A stretch of 46,750 bases of DNA, taken from Verrucomicrobiota bacterium. Lineage in GTDB: Bacteria > Verrucomicrobiota > Verrucomicrobiia > Palsa-1439. Under the pieces are notes generated by a model. It was not told where the DNA came from, ran no database searches, and was given only the letters and a program-made list of their open reading frames with translations. Made by a program: the position numbers and the translations under genes. Below are positions 33,443 through 41,636 of this stretch, piece by piece. The DNA is taken from contig PLZV01000056.1 of NCBI GenBank assembly GCA_003152315.1, positions 1 to 46,750 of the forward strand, given 5' to 3'. Positions within the stretch are counted from its first letter, which is position 1, and each line of letters starts with the position of its first letter.

Positions 33443-33471
33443 TTGACATGGGACGTCTAGACGTCTAACAT
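33443..33471 (+). promoter_or_regulatory. Methyltransferase promoter with palindromic operator
   Basis: TTGACA (33443-33448), a 17-bp spacer and TAACAT (33466-33471) form a strong promoter. The spacer ends in the perfect palindrome GACGTCTAGACGTC (33452-33465), which reads as tandem octamers GACGTCTA at 33452 and 33460. One register, AGACGTCT (33459-33466), equals the met-box consensus bound by MetJ. The predicted start (about 33478) is almost at the ATG (33480), so the mRNA may be leaderless. Confidence 0.75.
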
Positions 33472-33479
33472 CCATAGCC

Positions 33480-34628
33480 ATGAGCGAGACCGAGACTAGG
33501 TATGCACCGGGACGGGTCCGTGATGCCATTCTTCAAGTATTATCTCTAAGCTCAAAACCTCTCTCGATCAAACAAATTCAAGAACGCGTGTCACAGGTCA
33601 TTGGGCCGACACCCACATCGTCCGTCCGTTCCTACCTCCGCCTGAATACTCCGAAGAGTTTCGTGAGACAAGATTGGGGCGTTTACAGTGTGCGCCATGG
33701 GGCAACGCTTGGAGTTCAGCGAAGTCTGTTGGACAAAGAAGCCTGGCAGCCCCCTTTGCATATCGGGCGCGCTCAACTCATTCATGCCGACTGCTTTGAT
33801 TGGCTTGAGCAGCAGGTGGATAACAGTTTTCAAGCTGTCCTCACTGATCCTCCGTATGGGCTGCATGAATACACCGCCGAGCAGCAATCGAAACTTCGGA
33901 GTGGAAAGGGGGGAGTTTGGCGAATTCCGCCGTCCTTCGATGGTCACATCAGATCTCCACTTCCTCGTTTCACTACTCTGACCGCGCAGCAGCTTGAAGA
34001 ATTGCGGAGCTTCTTCTTTGTGTGGACACGGTTGCTGCTGCCGAAACTTGTACCGGGCGCGCACGTCGTTGTCGCGTCCAATCCACTACTATCTTACATC
34101 GTGGCCGGGGCATTGGCGGATGCGGGTCTTGAACGCAGGGGGGAGATCATCAGACTGGTCATGACCATGCGTGGTGGAGACCGCCCCAAAGCCGCGCATA
34201 AGGAGTTTTGCGATGTGAGCGTAATGCCGCGTTCGATGTGGGAGCCATGGCTGGTATATCGAAAACCGCTGGAAGGCCGGGCCCAGGACAACCTGAGGAA
34301 ATGGAAAACGGGCGGACTTCGGCGTCCTGCTCCCGATAAGCCATTCGGCGATGTAATTCCATCATCTCCAACACGAAAGAGCGAGCGCTCTCTCGCCCCT
34401 CATCCCAGCCTCAAGCCACAGGCATTCCTACGGCAAGTTGTCCGAGCGCTCCTGCCTTTGGGCGAGGGAACTGTGCTGGACCCCTTCGCTGGCGCTGGAT
34501 CTACGTTGGCGGCGGCCGAGGCAATTGGCTACACCAGTATCGGGGTAGAAAAGGACAGGTACTATTTCGATATCGCAGCCCGGGCCATTCCCAAGCTCGT
34601 ACGGTTTCACGCTAACGGAAGTCTTTAG
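33480..34628 (+). CDS. Beta-class DNA methyltransferase
   Basis: This 382-residue enzyme has a winged-helix-like N-terminus (about 10-75, VRDAILQVLSLSSKPLSIKQ), possibly a HARE-HTH-like domain, then catalytic motif IV TDPPYG (122-127), and SAM-binding motif I DPFAGAG near the end (334-340). IV before I is the beta-class order. DPPY suggests N6-adenine, but N4-cytosine cannot be excluded. It converges on the putative endonuclease, overlapping by 4 bp. The promoter carries a tandem-octamer operator. Confidence 0.88.
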   Translation: MSETETRYAPGRVRDAILQVLSLSSKPLSIKQIQERVSQVIGPTPTSSVRSYLRLNTPKSFVRQDWGVYSVRHGATLGVQRSLLDKEAWQPPLHIGRAQLIHADCFDWLEQQVDNSFQAVLTDPPYGLHEYTAEQQSKLRSGKGGVWRIPPSFDGHIRSPLPRFTTLTAQQLEELRSFFFVWTRLLLPKLVPGAHVVVASNPLLSYIVAGALADAGLERRGEIIRLVMTMRGGDRPKAAHKEFCDVSVMPRSMWEPWLVYRKPLEGRAQDNLRKWKTGGLRRPAPDKPFGDVIPSSPTRKSERSLAPHPSLKPQAFLRQVVRALLPLGEGTVLDPFAGAGSTLAAAEAIGYTSIGVEKDRYYFDIAARAIPKLVRFHANGSL

Positions 34629-35236
34629 AGTCGGTAGATCCAGTTTTCCCGGAGTTTCTTGATCCCCTCGCGATGAAGTGTGGCAGTCCGTGTGCCCAAT
34701 TCACCTCGGGGATTCTTTCGAAAATCTTTGATCGTAACCTTACCCAAATAGATCTCGGTGAATGTCATCGGGTGGCGATCACGGGCCGGTTCTGTTTCCG
34801 AGTCAGTGTCGTAGACAAACACACACATCCATTGCTCTCTGGCGCCGTGGGTATCGACCGCGCCGCCGGATTTTCGCGTTGTCTTGATCTCAATGCCGTC
34901 GGTGCCAGCCTTGACTGCGTTGTCTGCATAGACTCCCTGCACAATCAGGTCGGGATGACCGTTGAAATACCTATTCTCGGTCAGGACGCGGGAATGCTTT
35001 GCCAGACTGGCCGTGAGCATATCCGATAGCACACCAGACATGATCGCGGGGCGTAGCATATCGTCCAGTCGCTGCAATCCTTTCTTGGCCAGGTGCGCGT
35101 TTACATCATAAAAGAAGTCATAAACATCCTGCACGGCCATTTGAAAATCGTGCAACCTTAGTTCGTAGGGAAGCTGTGCCGCCCGGTTGAACTTTGCCTC
35201 GTCCACAGTGTTGTGAATGGTGGCCATGATTGTCAT
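34625..35236 (-). CDS. Putative PD-(D/E)XK restriction endonuclease
   Basis: The 203-residue protein has PD at 95-96 (NGHPDLIVQG) and EIK at 116-118 (DGIEIKTT), with the spacing of the PD-(D/E)XK nuclease fold. A tract GAVDTHGAREQW follows, then RGELGTRTATL near the end. Its tail-to-tail overlap with the methyltransferase is the classic restriction-modification layout. The start at 35236 has a GGAGGG site. The recognition sequence and subfamily are unknown to me. Confidence 0.72.
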   Translation of the reverse strand: MTIMATIHNTVDEAKFNRAAQLPYELRLHDFQMAVQDVYDFFYDVNAHLAKKGLQRLDDMLRPAIMSGVLSDMLTASLAKHSRVLTENRYFNGHPDLIVQGVYADNAVKAGTDGIEIKTTRKSGGAVDTHGAREQWMCVFVYDTDSETEPARDRHPMTFTEIYLGKVTIKDFRKNPRGELGTRTATLHREGIKKLRENWIYRL

Positions 35237-35424
35237 TCATAGCCCTCCGCGACGCGGAATTTCAAGTATTCCTTTCCACAAGTGTGTCCGGTTGCGTCGT
35301 CAAAACGAAGGGCCAACGATCTTGGCCAAGAAAATACCCGGAAATAACGGTTGATTCTTGGCGCGAAGGAATCAATATTGGTGGTGTTGACCACAATCGT
35401 TGCTTCAGCGGACGATTCGAACAA
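35233..35424 (-). CDS. Possible small gene coupled to the endonuclease
   Basis: A 63-codon frame from a TTG start ends at a TGA that shares ATGA with the endonuclease start. Its C-terminal half (FRVFSWPRSLALRFDDATGH) reads like real protein. It does not resemble a helix-turn-helix controller protein. The lack of an ATG or clear ribosome site keeps confidence low; an internal GTG is also possible. Confidence 0.35.
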   Translation of the reverse strand: MFESSAEATIVVNTTNIDSFAPRINRYFRVFSWPRSLALRFDDATGHTCGKEYLKFRVAEGYE

Positions 35425-35450
35425 GGAGGCAGTGTGAATCGAGGTAAGTC

Positions 35451-37091
35451 ATGAAGGCGCTAAAAATCTGTTTCGGTGTAATACTTTTCGGGACGCTCAT
35501 CGCAGTCGTTCAACTTGCCGATCCGCCCCAGGATACTCCCGCCGCGAAATTTCAACGATTGCCGGATGTCAGCCTCGTCAGCGCGGCGTCGGCCGAGTGG
35601 GCCGCCGGGCGGAGCGGCGTCGCGCTGCTGTTGCTGGATTACGTCATCGAAAACGATCTGCCCGAAAAGGCGTCAGCCACCAAGCTTCGTGGGGAAGTCT
35701 TCGCGCAACTGGCGGCCGAACACACCCCCGTCAGCCGTCTCAAGGCCACGGGTTGGGCCGCCACGCTGGTGGGGGGGAATTCATTCGAGAGCCTGGCCGG
35801 CAGCACCGTGGCCGACGCCGTTTTGTACGGGGATATTTCTCAAGTGGCTCGCGACGGCGGGTTCGAGGGTTATCAGGATACCTTTACCGCTGCGCTAAAC
35901 AACATCCTCGGCATGGCCAATGTATTTCCGCCGGCCGCCGGCGCGATCACGCTGATCAAGGCCGCGCGCCGCACCAGTGCTCTCAACGAACCACTCACCC
36001 AACAATTGAGCTCGCTGCTGGACCTCATGCAGGCCGACCCGAAGTCGGCGCTCGCGGTGGAGAAGTTCAAGGACAATTTCATGCCGATGTTTGAATTGGC
36101 CAGGCACTGCCGCACTTGGGGGGAATTCGAAACGATCCTCCGGCAGGCCGACAGCCCTGACCAGATGAAGGTGTTGACCAAAATGGCCTCCGTCACGCCC
36201 GCCGCGTCGAAGCGTCTGGCTCAGGTTCTGGCGGTTGCCGCCCGTGATGGCCGTCCGTCGGCGTCCGCATGCATCGACCTGATTCTGCGCCAGGGACCCA
36301 GCGGGTTGGACACGTTATACGCCGCCATCGGCAAGGGAGCGGCGGGACTGCGATTTGTGGCCGAGCATCCCGAGTTGACGCCGCGGAATCTGGGGCGGGT
36401 GGCGAAAGCGCACCCGTCGGTACTGGATTTGATGCAGGAAAAATACCAGTCGCTCCGTTACCAGTACGGGTCGAGTGTGCCGTTCTTGAAATACCTGGTG
36501 ATCGCGATTCTCTGCGGCCTGCTGGTCCTTGTGCTTGTGCCCGGCCAGTACCTGGAAAAGTTGATTGCCCGACCGGGCAGCACGCTTGCCGCCCCAAGCC
36601 CGATTCATTTCTTGCTCTCGGCGCTGGCGGTGGGAGTCGTGGTGGCAGTTTTGGCGTATCTACTGTCGCTCGTGGTGCGTCCCGCCATGGAGCCATCGGC
36701 GATTACCGCGGTGGCCGGCGACGCGAGCGCGCCCGCCGTTGGCGAAAGAACCGATAGCGCCGTCTTGTCGGGAACGGTTGTGTTGATTTCACTGGTGATT
36801 CACGTAATCGTTTGGTTCGTCGTGAGAGGCAAGATCCGCCAGGTCGAAGACGATGAGCAGGCGAAGCCGTTGTTGCGCCTGAAGCGCCTGGAGAACCTCG
36901 ATGTCTTCCTGGATCTGCCGTTGTTTACCGGGTTGGCGTTGACGGTCTTCGCCTTCATCCTCATCACGCTGGATGCGGGCATGAGTCGGCATTTCGCTTA
37001 TACCTCCACCGTGGTCGGCATTCTGTCAGCAGTGTCGTTGCGGATCTGGTATCAATACCCGTTGAAGGAGCGTCTCATTCAGATGGAGTAG
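35451..37091 (+). CDS. MotA/TolQ/ExbB-like membrane protein with large periplasmic domain
   Basis: This 546-residue protein has an N-terminal membrane segment (about 4-21), a soluble helical domain (about 35-340) and C-terminal segments at about 345-364, 386-409, 438-458, 490-508 and 515-532. The last two read GLALTVFAFI and YTSTVVGILSAV, recalling the two pore helices of MotA, TolQ and ExbB. A GAGGTAAG site and an upstream mini-frame whose TGA shares ATGA with this start suggest coupled translation. It is followed after 13 bp by its likely partner. I do not recognise the soluble domain. Confidence 0.62.
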   Translation: MKALKICFGVILFGTLIAVVQLADPPQDTPAAKFQRLPDVSLVSAASAEWAAGRSGVALLLLDYVIENDLPEKASATKLRGEVFAQLAAEHTPVSRLKATGWAATLVGGNSFESLAGSTVADAVLYGDISQVARDGGFEGYQDTFTAALNNILGMANVFPPAAGAITLIKAARRTSALNEPLTQQLSSLLDLMQADPKSALAVEKFKDNFMPMFELARHCRTWGEFETILRQADSPDQMKVLTKMASVTPAASKRLAQVLAVAARDGRPSASACIDLILRQGPSGLDTLYAAIGKGAAGLRFVAEHPELTPRNLGRVAKAHPSVLDLMQEKYQSLRYQYGSSVPFLKYLVIAILCGLLVLVLVPGQYLEKLIARPGSTLAAPSPIHFLLSALAVGVVVAVLAYLLSLVVRPAMEPSAITAVAGDASAPAVGERTDSAVLSGTVVLISLVIHVIVWFVVRGKIRQVEDDEQAKPLLRLKRLENLDVFLDLPLFTGLALTVFAFILITLDAGMSRHFAYTSTVVGILSAVSLRIWYQYPLKERLIQME

Positions 37092-37104
37092 GGAGCGGGA
37101 TACC

Positions 37105-38814
37105 ATGAAGACGTCCATCCTGATCGTCATGCTTGATTTTTTGGTGTGCTCACTGTTGCTGTTTGTGATCGGCACGGGCGGCAAGCAAACGCAGTTTGCC
37201 ACGTCCGCTCCACCCGCCGTTCATGAAGCGTTTTCAGTCGCGGCACTGCAAGCGCAGCAGGAAGAATGGAACCGGGACTACGAGCAGCAAGCCCTCCGCG
37301 CCCAGCTCAATACGACCACCACGGAAAACGAGCAACTCCGCGGTCGTTTGACCGAGACGAGCGCCACCCTCGCCGCCCAGGAAGCAAACCTGAAGGCGCT
37401 GGCGGAGGAGAAAGCCCGCGTCGAAGTGGCCCGGACGCAGACCGAACAAGCGCTGACCACGGTGGCCAGCCAACTCGCCCGCGCGACCGCCGAGCAATCC
37501 AAACTCCAGCAGGAAGGCGACGCCGCCAAAGAGAGTCTCGTCAAAGTCCAGACAGAGTTGACCGGTCTACAGACCGAACAGAGCAAACTCCAGACGGAAA
37601 AAACACAACTCGAGCAGCACGCCCAACAGTTGGGCCAGACGGTGGCCAGCCAACAGGCGACCATTTCCACGTTGAGCGAAGAAGTGCGCGCGTCTCAAAC
37701 CCGGGTCGAGGCGCAAATGGGTGACGTCGCCAAAGAGCAGCAGGAGATGGGCTCGACACTGGGAAGACTCGATGAGTTCGCCCGGACGTTACCGGCGACC
37801 ATTCAGAAGAACGTCGCTGGCGTTCACGATGAACAACAGGCGATGCAACAGAACGTTGCCGCGCTGGCGGAGGACGTCAAGGGCCTGCAAGCCGGCCTCA
37901 ATGCCGATGAGAAATCCCGTCTGATGCAGGCTGTCTCGGATGTCGCCAAAGGGCAGCAGGATCTCCAGTCGCGTCTGGATACCCTGATCAAGGCCGGACA
38001 AAACGATCAGATCGGGCAGAGCTTGAATACGATTGAGAGCGGCCAGGAAGCACTGCGCCAGCAAACGGCCAAGCTGGGCGATCAAATCGAGTCCATCAAG
38101 GCCCGCGGCCCTGGCCCGTTCAAGGCCGTCAAGGGCGCGCGGCTCGAGCTATTGGTTGCGATTGCAAAGCGTGATTCAGCGGAGTCCCCGACCTCCCGCT
38201 TCAAATCAGCGGCCTACCCGCCGGTGGTCAATGTGGGTGGGCACTCGTTCGTCATCGCCAATTACCAGACATTCGGGTTTGGGTGGTGGGCCTTGAGCGC
38301 CATTGGTGAAATCACCCAACTGAAGTACACCGTCGATAAGGCCGGTGAGACGCCGTGGACGGGCGCGCTGTCGGCCCCTGCCTGTGCGTTGCGCGCTGAT
38401 CCGCACGTGGTGGCAGTGGAACTAAGTGGCGCGGTGCCCGGGTTGGCCACCATGGAATTGGCCGGACCCGAAGCCGTCCTGCAAACTGACCAGCGCAAGC
38501 TGCAGGTCTTCAAAAGCACTGCCGCAGGGCTGAGCTTCGAAGCCGATACCTCTCCCGACCTGGCCGATCCCCGCTATCTGGTAGTCAAACGTCCACTGCG
38601 CGGCGTTGCCTCCTGGTTCGAGAACCCCGCCTACCGCGCCGATACCGGGGACTACGTGGTAACCAGCGACGGCAAACTGGTAGGCATCATGGTCGGACGG
38701 GAAAGGTGTTTCGTCCTCACCAAGGACAACCTGGTGAATTGCGCCGCAACCATTCCACTGGCTGACGCGCGGCAATTCCAACCCGCCGTGGAAATCTACC
38801 GCAAACTCAAATAG
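37105..38814 (+). CDS. MotB/ExbD-like anchor with long coiled coil
   Basis: This 569-residue protein has one N-terminal membrane segment (4-23) with an acidic residue in the helix, D11 in VMLDFLVCSLLLF, as in ExbD, TolR and MotB where the Asp carries protons. A very long Gln/Glu/Lys-rich coiled coil follows (about 46-335), then a C-terminal beta-rich domain (about 336-569). The end (TGDYVVTSDGKLVGIMVG) recalls the last strands of trypsin-like folds, but a GDSG motif is absent. It lies 13 bp after the channel-like gene with a GGGAGCGGG site. The pair may form a motor-like complex. Confidence 0.62.
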   Translation: MKTSILIVMLDFLVCSLLLFVIGTGGKQTQFATSAPPAVHEAFSVAALQAQQEEWNRDYEQQALRAQLNTTTTENEQLRGRLTETSATLAAQEANLKALAEEKARVEVARTQTEQALTTVASQLARATAEQSKLQQEGDAAKESLVKVQTELTGLQTEQSKLQTEKTQLEQHAQQLGQTVASQQATISTLSEEVRASQTRVEAQMGDVAKEQQEMGSTLGRLDEFARTLPATIQKNVAGVHDEQQAMQQNVAALAEDVKGLQAGLNADEKSRLMQAVSDVAKGQQDLQSRLDTLIKAGQNDQIGQSLNTIESGQEALRQQTAKLGDQIESIKARGPGPFKAVKGARLELLVAIAKRDSAESPTSRFKSAAYPPVVNVGGHSFVIANYQTFGFGWWALSAIGEITQLKYTVDKAGETPWTGALSAPACALRADPHVVAVELSGAVPGLATMELAGPEAVLQTDQRKLQVFKSTAAGLSFEADTSPDLADPRYLVVKRPLRGVASWFENPAYRADTGDYVVTSDGKLVGIMVGRERCFVLTKDNLVNCAATIPLADARQFQPAVEIYRKLK

Positions 38815-38858
38815 TCGGGGAGGTGTTTGATCGAGTTCAACCCGTGACACCGGCGCTG

Positions 38859-39851
38859 CTACCTCTTCGCTTGAACTGCACCCGTGACGGAGGGCTGCGT
38901 CGGCTCGGCAAACTTTTCTTCGAAGAACTTCATGATGCTGAGGCGGTGCGCGGGTAGCGCCAGGATTGATGTGTAGTGCCCGAGCAGAACGAAATCGGCG
39001 CGCGGTTTGCCGAGGGCTTGCCAGAGCCTGAGTTGATAGCGCGTCGGGACGGAATGGTCAAAACGCGCGATTAGCATTAACACGTCATCGCGCGGCACAT
39101 ACGGAGCCAGCTTGACCGGGTCGGTGCGGATGATGTTTTGCAGGTCCTCATAGACCTGTTTGCTGGTCAAATCATGGCCGCGACGGATGCAATTCCAATC
39201 TCGCCGCAGGCCAAGTTCGTAGGAGGAACGCATTACCCCCGCCAACGGACCGCCCGCCAGGTCGATGACATGAACCTTCACGCGCGGTTCTACGGCAGCA
39301 AGGGCCGCATCGATAATTGCGCCGTAGCTGATTCCAAAGCTGGCGACACGGTTCGGGTCCACGCCCGGTTGCTGAAGCAGCCAGTCCAGGGCCTGACGGT
39401 GGCGGATCACGGCGGTGTGAAGGGTATCTTCCACTTGCGAGAGGGGCCCGTCAGGGTCAAACTTGGAATGGGCGCGTTTGACGATGGCCGCGTGATAACC
39501 ACAACTCGCGAAGACCCTTGCACAATCGTCCACGACAACAGTGTCACTATCACGGATGGGCGAGATCAAGATGAGGGGGCGTCGTCCGGGCAGTTTTGGC
39601 GCAAACCAGATGATTTCAATTGGCTCCGAGACACCGGGCTCGGAGAGGGTGACATCCTTTACGGAGTAATCGGGATGCCGTTCCGTGGTGCGCGCGGTCA
39701 TGGCCGGCTCGAGAGATAGGTAGAGATAGTATTGCTGGATTTCCGGCGGCAGCGGAAGCGCCGCGCGTGGAGATCCGGAAGTCTGGTAGGATGCACAACC
39801 AGCACCCGTGGCCAGCGCGGCGAGCACCGCAATCATACCTGTTATCTTCAT
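38859..39851 (-). CDS. Alpha/beta-hydrolase lipoprotein
   Basis: This protein of about 330 residues has a lipoprotein signal with lipobox ATGAGC, so it should be lipid-anchored. The hydrolase core has the nucleophile elbow GISYGA (Ser), a candidate acid in ARFDHSVPT and a candidate His in LLGHYTS. It may cleave esters or peptides in the periplasm. It is on the opposite strand to the neighbours and converges with the coiled-coil gene. Two in-frame ATGs (39863, 39851) are possible. Substrate unknown. Confidence 0.8.
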   Translation of the reverse strand: MKITGMIAVLAALATGAGCASYQTSGSPRAALPLPPEIQQYYLYLSLEPAMTARTTERHPDYSVKDVTLSEPGVSEPIEIIWFAPKLPGRRPLILISPIRDSDTVVVDDCARVFASCGYHAAIVKRAHSKFDPDGPLSQVEDTLHTAVIRHRQALDWLLQQPGVDPNRVASFGISYGAIIDAALAAVEPRVKVHVIDLAGGPLAGVMRSSYELGLRRDWNCIRRGHDLTSKQVYEDLQNIIRTDPVKLAPYVPRDDVLMLIARFDHSVPTRYQLRLWQALGKPRADFVLLGHYTSILALPAHRLSIMKFFEEKFAEPTQPSVTGAVQAKR

Positions 39852-39931
39852 CCCGGATACCATAATCTAGCACAGGACGGGCCAGCCCGCCGCGCGGCCG
39901 TCATCGCCGCAAGTGGGTGGTGGACACCGCC

Positions 39932-39960
39932 TTGACAAGGTTCGGCAATCCTGCTACGTA
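39932..39960 (+). promoter_or_regulatory. Candidate promoter for the nuo operon
   Basis: TTGACA (39932-39937), a 17-bp spacer and TACGTA (39955-39960) lie 54 bp upstream of nuoA. The -35 is perfect; the -10 matches only partly. Confidence 0.4.
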
Positions 39961-40014
39961 GATTGTGAAATTTGGAACAAGCGTCGGAGGGTTGGTCGCG
40001 TTTCGGTCGCTTAC

Positions 40015-40386
40015 ATGATGGATTCATACACAAGCCAGTACCTGTTTGTCGCCGTGTTTCTCGCGGTCGCCGTCGGCTTTCCTTTGGCACCGCTGGTTAT
40101 CGCGCGCCTTGTCGCCCCGCGCCGCCCCACGCAGACAAAGAACGACATTTACGAGTGCGGTCTGGCTTCCAAGGGCGATGCCTGGTTACAGTTCCGTGTC
40201 GGCTACTACATCTACGCGCTCATCTATGTCATTTTTGCCGTCGAGACCGTGTTTCTTTACCCATGGGCCGTGGCGTTTGGCGGACTGAGCTTCGGGGCAT
40301 TCCTCGCGATGATGGTGTTCGTGTTGTTGCTGGTCGAAGGGCTCGTCTACGCGTGGGCAAAAGGCGCATTGGATTGGAAGTCATAA
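40015..40386 (+). CDS. nuoA: NADH-quinone oxidoreductase subunit A
   Basis: This 123-residue subunit of complex I has three membrane segments (QYLFVAVFLAVAVGF, VGYYIYALIYVIFAVETVFL and FGAFLAMMVFVLLLVEGLVY) with the family motif KNDIYECGL in the first loop. It heads the nuo cluster. Two adjacent ATGs (40015, 40018) are equivalent starts. It is 9 bp before nuoB. Confidence 0.95.
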   Translation: MMDSYTSQYLFVAVFLAVAVGFPLAPLVIARLVAPRRPTQTKNDIYECGLASKGDAWLQFRVGYYIYALIYVIFAVETVFLYPWAVAFGGLSFGAFLAMMVFVLLLVEGLVYAWAKGALDWKS

Positions 40387-40395
40387 GATTTCGCT

Positions 40396-41040
40396 ATGGC
40401 AATTGACGAAGGACTGAAAAGTGAGCTTCAGAAACAGGGGATTTTTGTTCTCCCGTTCGAGCAGCTTTATAATTGGGGCCGCAAATCCTCGATTTGGCCG
40501 TTGCAATTTGGCCTGGCCTGTTGCGCCATCGAGATGATCGCCAGCGCCGCTTCGCGCTACGATTTGGCCAGGTTCGGCGCGGAAGTTTTCCGCGCCACGC
40601 CGCGGCAGGCCGACTTGATGATCGTCGCGGGTACGGTCACCAAGAAAATGGCTCCACAGGTCGTCCGCCTCTATAACCAGATGCCGGAACCCAAGTATTG
40701 CATCGCCATGGGCGCCTGCGCGATCTCGGGCGGACCGTTCAAGGACGGCTACAACGTCTTGAAGGGGATCGACCGCTATATTCCCGTGGACGTGCACATT
40801 CCCGGCTGTCCGCCGCGCCCGGAGGCGTTGATCCACGCGATCATGACGTTGCAACGCAAGATCGCGAACCAGCACCTTGAGAAGGGCCAACGACCGCGAT
40901 GGTACGACAAGAATGCGGCCTCCGAGTACGCGATTCCCGCATTCGGCGAACATGATTTGCAGCCGACGGCCAATCGCGAAGTGTGGCAACCGCCGCGCGA
41001 TTACCGCGACGTGACGCTGGAGGATGTCAAGAAACCCTGA
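40396..41040 (+). CDS. nuoB: NADH-quinone oxidoreductase subunit B
   Basis: This 214-residue subunit holds Fe-S cluster N2, the last electron carrier before quinone. Ligands are visible: C42 and C43 in ACCAIEM, C108 in MGACAISGG, and C138 in [10 protein letters not shown]. The C-terminus is longer than in E. coli. nuoC starts on its last base (TGATGG overlap). Confidence 0.96.
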   Translation: MAIDEGLKSELQKQGIFVLPFEQLYNWGRKSSIWPLQFGLACCAIEMIASAASRYDLARFGAEVFRATPRQADLMIVAGTVTKKMAPQVVRLYNQMPEPKYCIAMGACAISGGPFKDGYNVLKGIDRYIPVDVHIPGCPPRPEALIHAIMTLQRKIANQHLEKGQRPRWYDKNAASEYAIPAFGEHDLQPTANREVWQPPRDYRDVTLEDVKKP

Positions 41041-41636
41041 TGGAAGCGATTGAGAAAATCAAGGAGATCGCCGCGCAGGCCGTGCCGGCTGCGAAGATTG
41101 AGATCATCAACTCCACGCCCGCGGCCCAGCAGCCCGCGTTGCTCGTGGACCGCGAGCACATCTATGCGGTGGGAAAGTTTTTCAAGGAAGACCCGCGCTT
41201 CCAGATGGATTTCTGTTCGTGCGTGACAGCCGTCGATTATCTGCCCAAGGCCGACAAGTCCGGCTGCATCGAGGTCGTCTACCATCTGTATTCCGTCGCG
41301 CAGAAGCAGGGGCCCATCGTGCTGAAGGTGCGCGCACCGCGTGAACTCGATCAATGTCGCGTGCCGTCCCTGACGCCGTTGTGGCGCGCCTGCGAATTCC
41401 AGGAGCGCGAGGCGTACGACCTGTATGGCGTGAAGTTCGACGGACATCCTGATTTGCGGCGCATCCTGATGTGGGACGAATTTGTCGATCATCCGATGCG
41501 CAAGGATTACGTGCCGCCGCCGGATTACGAGTGGGAGCCGACGCCTCATGACGACACGCTGCAACGCGCTGTGGAAGAGGGCGGGATCATGCCGCCCACC
41601 GCGCGCGAGGAACTGGAGAAGGCGAAGAAGAAATGA
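41040..41636 (+). CDS. nuoC: NADH-quinone oxidoreductase subunit C
   Basis: This 198-residue peripheral subunit carries the 30-kDa signature [20 protein letters not shown], with CEFQE before it. It supports the N2 cluster domain. The ATG overlaps the nuoB stop by one base, and its own stop overlaps nuoD by 4 bp. NuoC and NuoD are separate here rather than fused as in E. coli. Confidence 0.94.
   Translation: MEAIEKIKEIAAQAVPAAKIEIINSTPAAQQPALLVDREHIYAVGKFFKEDPRFQMDFCSCVTAVDYLPKADKSGCIEVVYHLYSVAQKQGPIVLKVRAPRELDQCRVPSLTPLWRACEFQEREAYDLYGVKFDGHPDLRRILMWDEFVDHPMRKDYVPPPDYEWEPTPHDDTLQRAVEEGGIMPPTAREELEKAKKK

Noticed and set aside
35451-38814. A Zorya defence system
   Set aside because: No ZorC/D/E-type genes are adjacent, the anchor lacks an OmpA-like domain, and the channel protein has a large extra domain. 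Only a general motor resemblance is kept.
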